Assembly (NCBI RefSeq): GCF_000380335.1
Contig: NC_021149.1
Coordinates: 2,346,501-2,410,500 of the forward strand
Length of the DNA: 64,000 nucleotides
Reading direction: 5' to 3'
DNA from: Azotobacter vinelandii CA
GTDB lineage: Bacteria; Pseudomonadota; Gammaproteobacteria; Pseudomonadales; Pseudomonadaceae
Part shown: positions 10,553 through 20,752 of the stretch, in pieces
Layout of the letters: every line of letters begins with the position of its first letter
Numbering within the stretch: position 1 is the first letter of the stretch
Program-made: the position numbers and the translations under genes
Notes under the pieces: model-generated
Seen by the model: only the letters and a program-made list of their open reading frames with translations
What the model was told of the DNA's origin: nothing
Database searches by the model: none

Positions 10553-11407
10553 TTAGCGGTGCAACTGCTCGGCTGCGTGCAGGGTGTTTTCCAGAAGGCA
10601 GGCTCGGGTCATCGGGCCGACACCGCCCGGGACAGGGGTGATCCATTCCGCGCGTGCGGCCGCGGAGGAAAACTCCACGTCGCCGACCAGTCTGCCGTCG
10701 TCCAGCCGGTTGATGCCGACATCTATGACGATCGCTCCGGGTTTGATCCATTCGCCTTTGACCAGGCCGGGCTTTCCGGCTGCGGCTATCACCAGGTCGG
10801 CGCGACTGACGTGCTCGGCCAGATTGCGGGTGAACCGGTGGGTGACGGTCACGGTACAGCCGGCCAGCAGCAGCTCCAGCGCCATCGGGCGGCCGACGAT
10901 ATTGGAGGCGCCGACGACCGTGGCATCCAGCCCGTACAGGTTTGCGCCGGTGCTCTGCAGGAGCGTCATGATGCCTTTGGGGGTGCAGGGGCGCAGCAGC
11001 GGCATGCGTTGGGCGAGGCGACCGATGTTGTAAGGGTGGAAGCCGTCCACGTCCTTGTCCGGGCGGATACGCTCGAGCAGCAGGGAGGCATCAAGATGCA
11101 CTGGAAGCGGTAGCTGTACCAGAATTCCGTCGATCGCCGAGTCTTCGTTCAGGCGGTCGATCAGGGATAGAAGTTCTCCCTGGGTAGTGCTGGCGGGAAG
11201 GTCGTAGGCTCGAGAGTGGAAGCCCACTTCTTCGCAGTCCTTGCGCTTGTGGGATACATAGACTTGAGAGGCTGGATCAGTTCCCACCAGGATGACTGCC
11301 AGGCCGGGAGCGCGCAGGCCCTGCTGGCGTCGCTCGGCGACACATTGGGCGATCTGCTGACGAAGACTGGCGGCGATCGCTTTGCCGTCGATTAATTTCG
11401 CAGTCAT
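10553..11407 (-). CDS. folD: Bifunctional methylenetetrahydrofolate dehydrogenase / methenyltetrahydrofolate cyclohydrolase
   Basis: 284 residues. FolD oxidises 5,10-methylene-THF with NADP+ and hydrolyses the methenyl product to 10-formyl-THF for purine and fMet synthesis. The catalytic Lys lies in [14 protein letters not shown] (about residue 54). The QLPLP substrate loop, the PCTPKG segment and the Rossmann motif [17 protein letters not shown] are all present. It is a single gene, convergent with cysS and divergent from the tRNA array. Confidence 0.97.
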   Translation of the reverse strand: MTAKLIDGKAIAASLRQQIAQCVAERRQQGLRAPGLAVILVGTDPASQVYVSHKRKDCEEVGFHSRAYDLPASTTQGELLSLIDRLNEDSAIDGILVQLPLPVHLDASLLLERIRPDKDVDGFHPYNIGRLAQRMPLLRPCTPKGIMTLLQSTGANLYGLDATVVGASNIVGRPMALELLLAGCTVTVTHRFTRNLAEHVSRADLVIAAAGKPGLVKGEWIKPGAIVIDVGINRLDDGRLVGDVEFSSAAARAEWITPVPGGVGPMTRACLLENTLHAAEQLHR

Positions 11408-11535
11408 GACGCTTGCTTGACCATAAGTTGATAAGACGAAGCGGACATTCTCTCATGGCGAGGCTAAGGGGCCAACGTGGGCGACCGATTGCTACCGCCA
11501 CTCCTTACATCTTGCTGATTTATTTAAAAATATTA

Positions 11536-11564
11536 TTGACACTGAATTGTCTGCTCTATAAGAT
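11536..11564 (+). promoter_or_regulatory. Strong sigma-70 promoter of the tRNA array
   Basis: A perfect -35 TTGACA (11536-11541) is followed 17 bases later by TAAGAT (or TATAAG at 15). A GC-rich discriminator (TCGCCCCGC) follows, of the type linked to stringent control of stable RNA genes. It sits about 110 bases before tRNA-Arg. Confidence 0.7.
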
Positions 11565-11674
11565 TCGCCCCGCTTGTCGAGCACAGCCTGTTGCTGGGTG
11601 AATGCGAAGTCGGTCTAGAGGTAGGCTTTGCAAAAGGCTTCGAATTTGCGCTCTGCTCAGAATGCAGATGAAAA

Positions 11675-11751
11675 GCGCCCGTAGCTCAGCTGGATAGAGC
11701 ATCCGCCTTCTAAGCGGATGGTCGCAGGTTCGAGTCCTGCCGGGCGCGCCA
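11675..11751 (+). tRNA. tRNA-Arg (anticodon TCT)
   Basis: 77 nt with the encoded CCA. The acceptor stem GCGCCCG/CGGGCGC is perfect, and the T arm contains GGTTCGAGTCC. The anticodon loop CTTCTAA gives TCT, reading AGA/AGG. It is first in an Arg-His-Leu array. Confidence 0.97.
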
Positions 11752-11785
11752 TAGGGCAGTTCGGCGGCAAGTGGCAATTGATATG

Positions 11786-11861
11786 GTGGGCGTAGCTCAG
11801 TTGGTAGAGCACAGGATTGTGGCTCCTGGTGTCGTGGGTTCGATTCCCATCGTCCACCCCA
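11786..11861 (+). tRNA. tRNA-His (anticodon GTG)
   Basis: 76 nt with the encoded CCA. The anticodon loop ATTGTGG gives GTG. A G at 11785 can serve as the extra G-1 that histidyl-tRNA synthetase needs, facing C73. It is second in the array. Confidence 0.97.
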
Positions 11862-11871
11862 TATTCCAAAG

Positions 11872-11896
11872 CGCCAGGCATCCAGCCTGGCGTTTT
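11872..11896 (+). terminator. Terminator-like hairpin between tRNA-His and tRNA-Leu
   Basis: The 8-bp perfect stem CGCCAGGC / GCCTGGCG has a 5-base loop and is followed by TTTTC. It would stop a fraction of transcripts before tRNA-Leu, or act as a processing signal. Confidence 0.55.
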
Positions 11897-11923
11897 CGTT
11901 TCTCTTGTCGGGGCTCTAGCCAC

Positions 11924-12008
11924 GCGGATGTGGTGGAATTGGTAGACACACTGGATTTAGGTTCCAGCGCCGCAAGGCGTAAGAGTTCGAGTCTCTTCAT
12001 CCGCACCA
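11924..12008 (+). tRNA. tRNA-Leu (anticodon TAG)
   Basis: 85 nt with a long variable arm and encoded CCA. The anticodon stem CTGGA/TCCAG encloses TTTAGGT, giving TAG, which reads CUN codons. It is last in the array. Many Pseudomonas genomes carry a further tRNA-His here; none is seen. Confidence 0.97.
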
Positions 12009-12049
12009 TTTATCTGTCCCCTCCCGTATGTCGCCTTCTTCTCTGCAGG

Positions 12050-12078
12050 GTGACTTCTGTAGTTCGACCCACTAGAAT
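12050..12078 (+). promoter_or_regulatory. Candidate sigma-70 promoter of tig
   Basis: GTGACT (12050-12055), a 17-base spacer, then TAGAAT (12073-12078). It ends 60 bases before the tig start. Confidence 0.5.
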
Positions 12079-12138
12079 GCATGCCCTTGATTTGAGGCCG
12101 TCAATGGCCGGCTAACGTCTGTGCAACGAGGAATATCC

Positions 12139-13449
12139 ATGCAAGTTTCTGTTGAAAGCACCTCCGCTCTTGAGCGCCGCTTGACGATCGGCGTGCCGGC
12201 CGAGCGCATCGAGACCGAAGTCAACAAGCGTCTGCAGCAGACGGCGCGTCGTGCCAAAATTCCTGGCTTTCGTCCGGGCAAGGTACCGATGAGCGTGATT
12301 CGCCAGCGCTACGAGGAGTCGGCTCGTCAGGAGGCCCTGGGTGAACTGATTCAGGCCAGCTTCTATGAGGCTGTGGTCGAGCAGAAGCTGAAGCCGGCCG
12401 GTGCTCCTTCCGTCGAGCCGAAGGTTTTCGAGAAGGGCAAGGATCTGGAATACGTTGCCACTTTCGAGGTTTATCCCGAATTCGAGATTACCGGCCTGGA
12501 GAGTATCGCTGTCGAACGTCTGCAGGCGGAGGTCGCCGAGTCCGATGTCGACAACATGCTGGAGATTCTGCGCAAGCAGAATACCCACTACAAGCAGGTC
12601 GAGCGTGAGGCGCGGGATGGCGATCAGCTGAATATCGATTTCGTCGGCAAGGTCGACGGTGAAGCCTTCGCCGGTGGGTCTGCCAAGGGCACATTGCTGG
12701 TATTGGGCTCCGGGCGGATGATCGAAGGGTTCGAGGCGGGTCTGGTTGGTGCGAAAGCTGGCGAGGAGCGTGTCCTGTCTCTCACCTTCCCGGCGGACTA
12801 CCAGAATCTGGATCTCGCAGGCAAGGCCGCCGAATTCGCCGTAACCGTCAACTCGGTATCCGAGGCTGAGCTGCCGGAACTGAATGCCGACTTCTTCTCC
12901 CTGTTTGGGATCAACGAGTCGAGTCTGGAAGCCTTCCGCGCCGAGGTCGGCAAGAACATGGAGCGTGAGCTTCGCCAAGCCATCAAGTCCAAGGTCAAGA
13001 CCCAGGTGATGGATGGTCTTCTGGCCGCCAATCCGGTCGAAGTGCCCAAGGCCTTGATCGAAAACGAAGTGAATCGTCTGCGTGTTCAGGCTGTGCAGCA
13101 ATTCGGTGGCAACATCAAGCCGGAACAGTTGCCTGCGGATCTGTTCCAGGATCAGGCCAAGCGTCGTGTCACGCTGGGGTTGATTGTCGCCGAGATGGTC
13201 AAGCAATTCGATCTGAAGCCGGATGAGTCGAAAGTGAAGACTCTGATCGAGGAAATCGCCTCTGCTTATCAAGAGCCGGAGCAGGTCGTTGCCTGGTACT
13301 ACGGCAATGAGCAGCAGCTCAGTGAAGTCCGTTCGGTTGTGCTGGAGGAGCAAGTTGTAGATACTGTTCTCCAGAAGGCCAATGTAACCGACAAAGCGGT
13401 CTCTTACGAAGAAGCTGTCAAGCCGGCGGAAGCTCCGCAAGCTGCCTGA
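12139..13449 (+). CDS. tig: Trigger factor, ribosome-bound chaperone
   Basis: 436 residues with all three domains. The N-terminal ribosome-binding domain carries [10 protein letters not shown] (about residues 41-50, the signature that docks on L23). A central FKBP-type isomerase domain contains [21 protein letters not shown] helical C-terminal chaperone domain completes it. It binds nascent chains at the exit tunnel. The start MQVSVEST follows GAGGA at good spacing; an in-frame GTG six codons earlier does not. Upstream of clpP-clpX-lon, as in other gamma-proteobacteria, but separated from clpP by its own hairpin. Confidence 0.97.
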   Translation: MQVSVESTSALERRLTIGVPAERIETEVNKRLQQTARRAKIPGFRPGKVPMSVIRQRYEESARQEALGELIQASFYEAVVEQKLKPAGAPSVEPKVFEKGKDLEYVATFEVYPEFEITGLESIAVERLQAEVAESDVDNMLEILRKQNTHYKQVEREARDGDQLNIDFVGKVDGEAFAGGSAKGTLLVLGSGRMIEGFEAGLVGAKAGEERVLSLTFPADYQNLDLAGKAAEFAVTVNSVSEAELPELNADFFSLFGINESSLEAFRAEVGKNMERELRQAIKSKVKTQVMDGLLAANPVEVPKALIENEVNRLRVQAVQQFGGNIKPEQLPADLFQDQAKRRVTLGLIVAEMVKQFDLKPDESKVKTLIEEIASAYQEPEQVVAWYYGNEQQLSEVRSVVLEEQVVDTVLQKANVTDKAVSYEEAVKPAEAPQAA

Positions 13450-13473
13450 TTCTTCCCTCGTGCGAGTACACCT

Positions 13474-13502
13474 ATAAGCCAGCCTTCGTGCTGGCTTATT
13501 TG
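13474..13502 (+). terminator. Terminator after tig
   Basis: A 10-bp perfect stem ATAAGCCAGC / GCTGGCTTAT with a 6-base loop, followed by a short TTT. It could attenuate read-through into clpP. Confidence 0.75.
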
Positions 13503-13538
13503 CATTTCAAGACCTGACCATTAGGGAGCGATCAGGAC

Positions 13539-14174
13539 ATGACTAATCATTTCATGCAAATGCCTGAAATCCAGGCCGCTGGTGGCCTGGTACCGATGGT
13601 GATCGAACAGTCCGCTCGCGGTGAGCGTGCTTACGATATTTATTCGCGTCTCTTGAAGGAGCGAGTAATATTCATGGTTGGCCAAGTAGAAGACTACATG
13701 GCGAACTTGATTGTCGCTCAGTTGTTGTTCCTTGAGGCCGAGAATCCCGACAAGGATATTCACCTTTACATCAATTCGCCTGGTGGCTCCGTGACGGCAG
13801 GCATGTCCATCTACGACACCATGCAGTTCATCAAGCCTGACGTTTCCACCATTTGTATTGGCCAGGCCTGCAGCATGGGAGCCTTGTTGCTGGCCGGTGG
13901 CGCCGCCGGAAAGCGTTACTGCCTCCCGCATTCGCGGATGATGATTCACCAGCCTTTGGGGGGGTTCCAGGGGCAGGCTTCGGACATCGAGATCCACGCC
14001 CGGGAGATTCTCACCATTCGCGAGCGTCTGAACAAGATTCTGGCGCATCACACTGGGCAGCCCATCGATGTGATCGCTCGTGACACGGATCGTGACAATT
14101 TCATGAGTGGTGAGGAAGCGGTCAAGTATCGCCTCATCGATCAGGTTCTCGTGCACCGCCAACTGGTGAGTTGA
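13539..14174 (+). CDS. clpP: ATP-dependent Clp protease proteolytic subunit
   Basis: 211 residues. The serine-protease triad is visible: Ser in [14 protein letters not shown], His in [11 protein letters not shown] and Asp in RDTDRDNFM. ClpP forms a tetradecameric barrel fed by ClpX or ClpA. The N-terminal ~15 residues before the conserved core are probably a cleaved propeptide. clpX follows 102 bases later with a GC-rich dyad between, so the pair is probably an operon. Confidence 0.98.
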   Translation: MTNHFMQMPEIQAAGGLVPMVIEQSARGERAYDIYSRLLKERVIFMVGQVEDYMANLIVAQLLFLEAENPDKDIHLYINSPGGSVTAGMSIYDTMQFIKPDVSTICIGQACSMGALLLAGGAAGKRYCLPHSRMMIHQPLGGFQGQASDIEIHAREILTIRERLNKILAHHTGQPIDVIARDTDRDNFMSGEEAVKYRLIDQVLVHRQLVS

Positions 14175-14276
14175 TCTCACCTCGGGGCGGTCTCAAATTG
14201 AGGCCGCCCTCGGGCTTGAAAATGCCCGCATTTGCCTTCATCTTGTGTTGCAAGCCTACCGGATTGGATTGATCGA

Positions 14277-15557
14277 ATGACTGACACCCGTAACGGCGAG
14301 GACAATGGCAAACTGCTTTACTGCTCCTTCTGCGGCAAGAGCCAGCATGAGGTACGCAAGCTGATTGCCGGCCCCTCGGTCTTTATTTGTGACGAGTGCG
14401 TCGACCTGTGCAACGACATTATCCGAGAGGAAGTGCAAGAAGCTCAGGCCGAAAGCAGTGCGCATAAGCTACCCGCACCCAAGGAAATCAGTACCATTCT
14501 TGACCAGTATGTCATTGGTCAGGAGCGTGCCAAGAAGGTCTTGGCTGTGGCGGTGTACAACCACTACAAGCGCCTGAACCAGCGTGACAAGAAGGATGAT
14601 GTCGAGCTGGGCAAGAGCAATATCCTGTTGATCGGCCCAACTGGCTCGGGCAAGACTTTGCTGGCTGAAACCTTGGCCCGTCTATTGAATGTTCCTTTTA
14701 CCATCGCCGACGCGACTACTCTGACCGAGGCAGGTTATGTTGGCGAGGATGTCGAGAACATCATTCAGAAGCTATTGCAGAAATGCGACTATGATGTCGA
14801 GAAAGCCCAGATGGGTATCGTCTACATTGACGAAATCGACAAGATTTCGCGCAAATCCGATAATCCGTCGATTACGCGGGATGTATCGGGCGAGGGCGTC
14901 CAGCAAGCTCTGCTCAAGCTGATCGAGGGAACGGTAGCTTCCGTTCCGCCGCAGGGTGGGCGCAAGCATCCGCAGCAGGAGTTCCTGCAGGTGGATACTC
15001 GCAACATTCTCTTTATTTGTGGCGGCGCCTTTTCCGGTTTGGAAAAGGTGATCCAGAACCGCTCGACGAAGGGGGGGATCGGCTTCAATGCCGAGGTACG
15101 AAGCCCGGATGTTGGCAAGAAAATCGGCGAGGCTCTACGCGATGTGGAGCCGGATGATCTGGTCAAGTTCGGTCTGATACCGGAGTTCGTAGGGCGTTTA
15201 CCCGTCATCGCCACGCTTGACGAGTTGGATGAGGCGGCCTTGGTGCAGATCCTCACGGAGCCCAAGAATGCCTTGACCAAGCAGTACGGCAAGCTGTTCG
15301 AGATGGAAGGGGTGGAGCTTGAATTCCGTCCCGATGCATTGCGAGCCGTGGCCTTGCGCGCACTTGAGCGAAAGACCGGGGCGCGTGGATTGCGCTCCAT
15401 TCTCGAGGGTGTTCTGCTGGATACCATGTATGAGATTCCCTCGCAATCTGGTGTCAGCAAGGTGGTTATCGATGAGAGTGTCATCGCTGGTGCTTCCAAG
15501 CCCCTACTGATCTATGAAAACGTGGAGCCGCCTGCCAAGGCCGCACCTGATGCTTGA
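14277..15557 (+). CDS. clpX: ATP-dependent Clp protease ATP-binding subunit ClpX
   Basis: 426 residues, the standard length. An N-terminal four-Cys zinc domain (CSFCGKSQ and CDECVDLC) recruits substrates and adaptors. An AAA+ module follows: Walker A GPTGSGKT, Walker B VYIDEIDK, sensor region and C-terminal small domain. ClpX unfolds tagged substrates and threads them into ClpP. The start [10 protein letters not shown] matches the family; the open frame runs 15 codons further upstream without homology. Confidence 0.98.
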   Translation: MTDTRNGEDNGKLLYCSFCGKSQHEVRKLIAGPSVFICDECVDLCNDIIREEVQEAQAESSAHKLPAPKEISTILDQYVIGQERAKKVLAVAVYNHYKRLNQRDKKDDVELGKSNILLIGPTGSGKTLLAETLARLLNVPFTIADATTLTEAGYVGEDVENIIQKLLQKCDYDVEKAQMGIVYIDEIDKISRKSDNPSITRDVSGEGVQQALLKLIEGTVASVPPQGGRKHPQQEFLQVDTRNILFICGGAFSGLEKVIQNRSTKGGIGFNAEVRSPDVGKKIGEALRDVEPDDLVKFGLIPEFVGRLPVIATLDELDEAALVQILTEPKNALTKQYGKLFEMEGVELEFRPDALRAVALRALERKTGARGLRSILEGVLLDTMYEIPSQSGVSKVVIDESVIAGASKPLLIYENVEPPAKAAPDA

Positions 15558-15562
15558 TCCGG

Positions 15563-15583
15563 AAGGGGCCTGCGGGCCCCTTT
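15563..15583 (+). terminator. Terminator after clpX
   Basis: The stem AAGGGGCC / GGCCCCTT with a 4-base loop, followed by T-rich sequence, lies six bases after the clpX stop. Confidence 0.8.
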
Positions 15584-15600
15584 GCATTTCCACCGCGGTG

Positions 15601-15629
15601 CTTGTTTTTTCCTAGGGCTACCCTCATCT
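15601..15629 (+). promoter_or_regulatory. Candidate heat-shock (sigma-32) promoter of lon
   Basis: CTTGTTT (15601-15607), a 14-base spacer, then CCTCATCT (15622-15629). This compares with the consensus CTTGAAA-N13-15-CCCCATNT. It ends 57 bases before lon, which is a sigma-32 gene in E. coli. Confidence 0.5.
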
Positions 15630-15686
15630 TAGAAATCAGGGTGCGTTCGTCACTCTCCGGTCCTGAGCCCACGTAGAGCCTAAATC

Positions 15687-18080
15687 ATGAATATGATCGA
15701 ATTACCTCTTCTGCCGCTGCGTGATGTTGTCGTATATCCGCACATGGTAATCCCGCTGTTCGTGGGGCGCGAAAAGTCCATCGAAGCCCTTGAGTCTGCT
15801 ATGAGCGGAGACAAGCAGATCCTCTTGCTGGCCCAGAAGAACCCGGCAGATGACGATCCGGGAGAGGCATCTCTCTATCGAGTCGGTACCGTTGCAACGG
15901 TCCTGCAGCTGCTGAAGCTTCCCGACGGTACCGTCAAGGTTCTGGTCGAAGGAGAGCAGCGAGGGATCATTGAGCGCTTCATCGATGCCGAGGGGCACAG
16001 TCGGGCGCAGTTGTCCTTGGTCGAGGAGGCTTCGATCACCGAGCGAGAGGGCGAGGTCTTCATTCGTAGCCTGCTCAGTCAGTTCGAGCAGTATGTCCAG
16101 CTTGGCAAGAAAGTGCCTGCCGAAGTCCTGTCGTCATTGAATAGCATCGATGAGCCGGGGCGGCTGGTCGACACCATGGCTGCACACATGGCTCTCAAGC
16201 TTGAGCAGAAGCAGGAAATCTTGGAGATCGCCGATCTTTCGGCCCGTGTCGAGCACGTTCTGGCGCTTCTGGATGCTGAAATCGATCTGCTGCAGGTCGA
16301 GAAGCGTATCCGGGGGCGAGTGAAGAAGCAGATGGAGCGCAGTCAGCGCGAGTACTATCTGAACGAGCAAATGAAAGCCATTCAGAAGGAGCTCGGCGAT
16401 ATCGATGAAGGTCACAATGAAATCGATGACTTGAAGCAGCGCATCGAGACTGCCGGTTTGACGAAGGAGGCGCTGGCCAAAGCCCAGGCCGAGTTGAATA
16501 AGCTGAAGCAGATGTCTCCGATGTCGGCGGAAGCTACTGTCGTCCGTTCCTATATCGACTGGCTGGTCAATGTGCCCTGGAAAGCCGAGAGCAAGGTTCG
16601 TCTGGATCTGTCCAAGGCCGAGACCATTCTCGATACGGATCATTATGGTTTGGAGGAGGTTAAGGAACGCATCCTCGAATATCTTGCCGTGCAGAAACGT
16701 GTGAAGAAGCTCAAGGGGCCTGTGCTCTGCTTGGTCGGGCCTCCAGGCGTTGGCAAGACTTCCCTGGCCGAGTCCATTGCGCGGGCTACCAATCGCAAAT
16801 TTGTGCGCATGGCGCTGGGCGGTGTCCGCGATGAAGCCGAAATCCGCGGTCATCGCCGTACCTATATTGGCTCGATGCCTGGCCGGCTGATCCAGAAAAT
16901 GACCAAGGTGGGGGTTCGCAATCCACTGTTTCTCCTCGATGAAATCGACAAGATGGGCAGCGACATGCGGGGAGATCCTGCTTCTGCGCTGCTGGAGGTG
17001 CTGGATCCGGAGCAGAACCACAACTTCAACGATCATTACCTGGAGGTTGACTATGACCTCTCGGATGTGATGTTCGTCTGCACCGCCAACTCCATGAACA
17101 TTCCGGCGCCGCTCTTGGATCGTATGGAGGTGATCCGGCTTCCTGGATATACCGAAGACGAGAAAGTCAATATCGTCGTCAAATATTTGGCTCCCAAGCA
17201 AACCCAGGCCAATGGCTTGAAAAAAGGGGAACTGGAGTTCGAGGAGGCAGCAATCCGCGACATGGTCCGCTACTATACCCGTGAGGCGGGAGTTCGTAGC
17301 CTCGAGCGGCAAATCGCCAAGGTCTGTCGCAAAGTGGTCAAGGAAAATGCCAAGGAAAAACATTTCAAGGTTACGGTAACGGCCGACTCGCTGGAGCATT
17401 TTCTGGGCGTCCGCAAATATCGTTATGGGTTGGCTGAGCAGCAGGATCAGATCGGTCAAGTCACGGGACTGGCTTGGACCCAGGTCGGGGGTGAGTTGTT
17501 GACCATCGAAGCGGCTGTCGTACCGGGCAAAGGGCAACTGATCAAAACCGGATCGCTTGGTGATGTCATGGTCGAATCCATTACGGCGGCATTGACCGTA
17601 GTGCGAAGCCGGGCGAAAAGTCTCGGGATTCCGCTGGATTTCCACGAGAAGCGGGATATCCATATCCACATGCCGGAAGGGGCGACGCCCAAGGATGGTC
17701 CCAGTGCGGGAGTGGGGATGTGTACTGCCTTGGTTTCCGCGTTGACACAAATTCCCGTGAGGGCTGATGTGGCAATGACCGGGGAAATAACGCTGCGTGG
17801 TCAAGTACTGGCCATTGGTGGATTAAAGGAAAAACTTCTGGCGGCTCATCGGGGAGGTATCAAGATCGTTATCATTCCTGAAGAGAACGTCCGGGATTTA
17901 AAAGATATCCCAGAGAACATTAAGCAGGACTTGCAGATCAAACCGGTCAAATGGATTGACGAGGTCCTGCAGATTGCGCTGCAATACGCCCCAGAGCCCT
18001 TGCCTGATACGGCCCCGGAGATGGTCGCAAAGGATGAGAAGCGCGAAACTGATCCCAAGGAGAGAATCAGTACGCACTAG
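15687..18080 (+). CDS. lon: ATP-dependent protease La (Lon)
   Basis: 797 residues. The N-terminal LON substrate-binding domain begins with [15 protein letters not shown] and is followed by a coiled-coil-rich segment. The AAA+ module has Walker A GPPGVGKT and Walker [11 protein letters not shown]. The C-terminal protease domain has the catalytic Ser in [10 protein letters not shown] and the catalytic Lys in [14 protein letters not shown]. Lon degrades misfolded and short-lived regulatory proteins in the cytosol. It has a heat-shock-like promoter of its own. A hupB promoter follows within about 20 bases. Confidence 0.98.
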   Translation: MNMIELPLLPLRDVVVYPHMVIPLFVGREKSIEALESAMSGDKQILLLAQKNPADDDPGEASLYRVGTVATVLQLLKLPDGTVKVLVEGEQRGIIERFIDAEGHSRAQLSLVEEASITEREGEVFIRSLLSQFEQYVQLGKKVPAEVLSSLNSIDEPGRLVDTMAAHMALKLEQKQEILEIADLSARVEHVLALLDAEIDLLQVEKRIRGRVKKQMERSQREYYLNEQMKAIQKELGDIDEGHNEIDDLKQRIETAGLTKEALAKAQAELNKLKQMSPMSAEATVVRSYIDWLVNVPWKAESKVRLDLSKAETILDTDHYGLEEVKERILEYLAVQKRVKKLKGPVLCLVGPPGVGKTSLAESIARATNRKFVRMALGGVRDEAEIRGHRRTYIGSMPGRLIQKMTKVGVRNPLFLLDEIDKMGSDMRGDPASALLEVLDPEQNHNFNDHYLEVDYDLSDVMFVCTANSMNIPAPLLDRMEVIRLPGYTEDEKVNIVVKYLAPKQTQANGLKKGELEFEEAAIRDMVRYYTREAGVRSLERQIAKVCRKVVKENAKEKHFKVTVTADSLEHFLGVRKYRYGLAEQQDQIGQVTGLAWTQVGGELLTIEAAVVPGKGQLIKTGSLGDVMVESITAALTVVRSRAKSLGIPLDFHEKRDIHIHMPEGATPKDGPSAGVGMCTALVSALTQIPVRADVAMTGEITLRGQVLAIGGLKEKLLAAHRGGIKIVIIPEENVRDLKDIPENIKQDLQIKPVKWIDEVLQIALQYAPEPLPDTAPEMVAKDEKRETDPKERISTH

Positions 18081-18095
18081 CCGCTAGGGCTTTCC

Positions 18096-18125
18096 TTGAC
18101 ATCTTTTTGAAGCGCTTGATATAAA
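18096..18125 (+). promoter_or_regulatory. Sigma-70 promoter of hupB
   Basis: A perfect -35 TTGACA (18096-18101), an 18-base spacer, then TATAAA (18120-18125). It leaves a ~90-base leader before the hupB GTG. Confidence 0.7.
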
Positions 18126-18215
18126 GCCACTCTTTTCGTGTCGGCAAACCATCCAGCACCCGCTTTGCCTGCACCAGGATCAAGAAATAACCCAAATGAA
18201 ATAAGGGGACCTAGA

Positions 18216-18488
18216 GTGAACAAGTCGGAATTGATTGATGCGATTGCCGCATCCGCTGATATCCCGAAAGCTGTTGCCGGCCGGGCGCTGGACGCAGTGA
18301 TTGAGTCTGTCACTGGCGCCCTGAAGGCTGGCGATTCCGTGGTGCTGGTTGGCTTTGGTACTTTTGCTGTCAAGGAGCGTGCTGCTCGTACTGGTCGCAA
18401 TCCGCAGACTGGCAAGCCGATCAACATCGAGGCAGCCAAAATCCCTGGCTTCAAGGCTGGCAAGGCCTTGAAGGACGCGGTCAACTGA
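18216..18488 (+). CDS. hupB: DNA-binding protein HU-beta
   Basis: 90 residues, exact HU length. The start is GTG (read as [14 protein letters not shown]), preceded by a purine-rich AAGGGGA. The HU signature appears in the arm region: [21 protein letters not shown], followed by the [19 protein letters not shown] tail. HU bends and compacts DNA as a dimer. Its position between lon and ppiD is conserved in gamma-proteobacteria. Confidence 0.98.
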   Translation: MNKSELIDAIAASADIPKAVAGRALDAVIESVTGALKAGDSVVLVGFGTFAVKERAARTGRNPQTGKPINIEAAKIPGFKAGKALKDAVN

Positions 18489-18540
18489 GCGTCTTGCGAG
18501 CATAGGGGACGTTAGTGGGGATTGCCTAGTCTCTGGTCAC

Positions 18541-18617
18541 GGAGCAAGGGTTCGGCCGATTAGCATACCGACTTGTCACGTCGGAAATTATGGGGTCGGA
18601 GTTCGCTCTCTCCACCA
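18541..18617 (+). pseudogene. Decayed tRNA-Asp (anticodon GTC) relic
   Basis: This stretch is 77 nt, exactly tRNA-Asp length. It starts GGAGC and ends CCA. The anticodon arm CCGAC-TTGTCAC-GTCGG is intact with anticodon GTC. By eye roughly two thirds of the positions match a Pseudomonas-type tRNA-Asp as I recall it. The T-loop TTCGA is replaced by GTCGG, and the acceptor stem pairs only in its outer four base pairs. It is therefore unlikely to make a functional tRNA. It lies between hupB and ppiD, with a terminator right after it. Confidence 0.6.
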
Positions 18618-18626
18618 GTTACGAGG

Positions 18627-18654
18627 AGGCGCATCCAAAAAGATGCGCCTTTTT
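18627..18654 (+). terminator. Terminator before ppiD
   Basis: The 9-bp perfect stem AGGCGCATC / GATGCGCCT, with an A-rich 6-base loop, is followed by TTTTC. It ends the hupB / relic tRNA transcript. Confidence 0.85.
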
Positions 18655-18711
18655 CATATTCAGACTCTACCAGTGCTAAATGGCTTTTCGTCGGTCATTT
18701 CTGGGGGATGC

Positions 18712-20586
18712 ATGCTGCAGAACATCAGGGACAATTCACAAGGGTGGATTGCCAAGATCATCATTGGGGTTATCATCGTACTGTTGGCCTTGACCGGCTT
18801 CGACGCCATTCTCACTAGCACGAGCAACAGCCAGAATGCGGCAGAGGTCAATGGCGCGAAAATCGGACTGGCCGAGCTGAACAGGGAAGTGGAGACGCAG
18901 CGTCGGCAACTGCTCCAGCAGCTTGGCAAGGACTTCGATGCTTCTCAATTGAACGAGGGGTTGCTACGCAATGCAGCGCTCAGCGGCCTGATAGAGCGCA
19001 AGTTGCTGCTGCAGGGAGCGGAAGCGGCAGATTTTGCTTTTTCCCAAAATGCTCTGGATCAGCTGATTCTGCAGACTCCTGAATTTCAGGTCGATGGCAG
19101 ATTCGACGCCAATAGGTTCGATCAAGTCATTGCGCAGATGGGCTACAGTCGTCCGCAGTTTCGACAGATGTTGGAGCAGGAAATGCTCATCGGTCAGTTG
19201 CGCGCCGGTTTGGCTGGTAGTGGCTTTGCGACTGATCGCGAGATCGGCGACTTTGTTCGCTTGGAGCGGCAGACTCGAGATTTTTACACCTTGACATTAT
19301 CCGCTGACCCTGCCCAGGTGACGGTCGGGGACGAGGTGGTGCAGGCCTACTACGAGGAACATGCCAGTAGCTATATGACTTCCGAGCAGCTCGTAGTGGA
19401 ATATATCGAGCTGAAGCGGGATGCCTTCTTCGACCAGGTAGAAATCAGGGACGAGGATCTACAGGCACTTTATCAGCGAGAAATTGCCAATCTTGCTGAA
19501 CAGCGACAGGCTGCACATATTCTCCTCGAAGTGAACGACAAGCTGAGTGAGGAGCAGGCTAAGGCCAAGCTGGAGGAGCTCAAGGCGCGTATCGACAAGG
19601 GGGAAGATTTTGCCGCTCTGGCCAAGGAGTTCTCTCAGGATCCGGGCTCGGCAGACAAAGGGGGTGATCTAGGCTATGCAGGGCCTGATGTCTATGATCC
19701 GGCTTTTGAGAAGGTGCTTTATTCCTTGAAGGAGGGAGAGGTCAGTTCTCCGGTTCGCAGCGAGTTCGGCTGGCACTTGATCAAGCTGCTCGATGTGCAA
19801 GCGCCCGAGATTCCCAGCTTCGATACCCTGAAGGAAAAATTGGTCCATGAACTCAAGGCAGAGCAAGTCGAGCAGGCTTTTGTTGAGGCTTCGCGTGACT
19901 TGGAGAATGCAGCCTTCGAGGCATCGGATCTTGCTCAGCCGGCCCAGGAGCTTGGGCTTCAGATTAAAGTCACTCCTCCTTTTGGTCGTGAAGGCGGTGA
20001 AGGCTTAACAGCGAACCGGCAGGTCGTTCAGATTGCATTCAGTCCCGAAGTGCTTGAGCAAGGCAATAATAGTAGTGCTATCGAGTTGGATCCCGATACA
20101 GTCGTTGTTCTGAGGGTGAAAGAACATAAGAAGCCCGAGCAAATTCCCTTTGATCAGGTAGCTGGCAAAATTCGAGAGCAGTTGCTGAAGAAGCATGCTG
20201 CCGAAGAGGTCAGAGTCAGAGGAGAGGCTCTCCTCGGTGAGCTTCGGCAGGGACACACACCGATTGATCAAGCTCAACAGGGGGAGGGTTGGCATGTGGT
20301 GGAAGCTGCGGCACGTGATCAAGAAGGTGTTGATCCTGCCATCCTGCAGTCGGCATTCCACATGCCGAAGCCTGCTGGCACAGATAAGCCCTCCTTTGCC
20401 GGAGTTGAGCTACCGAACGGTGATTATGCACTGATTCGCCTGACTGGAGTCAGCGATCCTTCGGATGCTTTGTCCGAAGAGGAGAAAGGCATGTATCGAC
20501 GCTTTTTGGCCTCACGTAATGGCCAACAGGATTTTGCAGCCTATCGGCGCCAGCTTCAGTCGGTAGCTGACATCGAGCGTTTCTGA
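18712..20586 (+). CDS. ppiD: Periplasmic folding chaperone PpiD (SurA-like, inner-membrane anchored)
   Basis: 624 residues. The N-terminus is cytosolic (MLQNIRDNSQGW). One transmembrane helix follows (about 13-33, AKIIIGVIIVLLALTGFDAI), then a large periplasmic part. A SurA-N-like chaperone region covers about 40-190. A parvulin/PPIC domain begins at AAHILLEV and ends at GEVSSPVRSEFGWHLIKLL. PpiD assists newly exported proteins at the Sec translocon; the parvulin domain of E. coli PpiD has little activity. The start follows a GGGGGA site; the 23 upstream in-frame codons overlap the preceding terminator and were excluded. Its own terminator follows. Confidence 0.95.
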   Translation: MLQNIRDNSQGWIAKIIIGVIIVLLALTGFDAILTSTSNSQNAAEVNGAKIGLAELNREVETQRRQLLQQLGKDFDASQLNEGLLRNAALSGLIERKLLLQGAEAADFAFSQNALDQLILQTPEFQVDGRFDANRFDQVIAQMGYSRPQFRQMLEQEMLIGQLRAGLAGSGFATDREIGDFVRLERQTRDFYTLTLSADPAQVTVGDEVVQAYYEEHASSYMTSEQLVVEYIELKRDAFFDQVEIRDEDLQALYQREIANLAEQRQAAHILLEVNDKLSEEQAKAKLEELKARIDKGEDFAALAKEFSQDPGSADKGGDLGYAGPDVYDPAFEKVLYSLKEGEVSSPVRSEFGWHLIKLLDVQAPEIPSFDTLKEKLVHELKAEQVEQAFVEASRDLENAAFEASDLAQPAQELGLQIKVTPPFGREGGEGLTANRQVVQIAFSPEVLEQGNNSSAIELDPDTVVVLRVKEHKKPEQIPFDQVAGKIREQLLKKHAAEEVRVRGEALLGELRQGHTPIDQAQQGEGWHVVEAAARDQEGVDPAILQSAFHMPKPAGTDKPSFAGVELPNGDYALIRLTGVSDPSDALSEEEKGMYRRFLASRNGQQDFAAYRRQLQSVADIERF

Positions 20587-20640
20587 CATCGCTTGGTAGG
20601 GCTGCTGGAGTGCTTTAGCTTTTAAATAGGGAAATCAAGA

Positions 20641-20671
20641 ATGCCCATATCTTCAGAGATATGGGCATTTT
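20641..20671 (+). terminator. Terminator after ppiD
   Basis: A 12-bp perfect stem ATGCCCATATCT / AGATATGGGCAT with a TCAG loop, followed by TTTT. It also lies 3' of phbC on the other strand. Confidence 0.85.
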
Positions 20672-20752
20672 AACTTTAACAGCCTCTAGTGCTCGCACTG
20701 ATTAGTGGCGCTGATGGTTTCTCAGACTTCACGATGGTCTGAGATTGATGGA

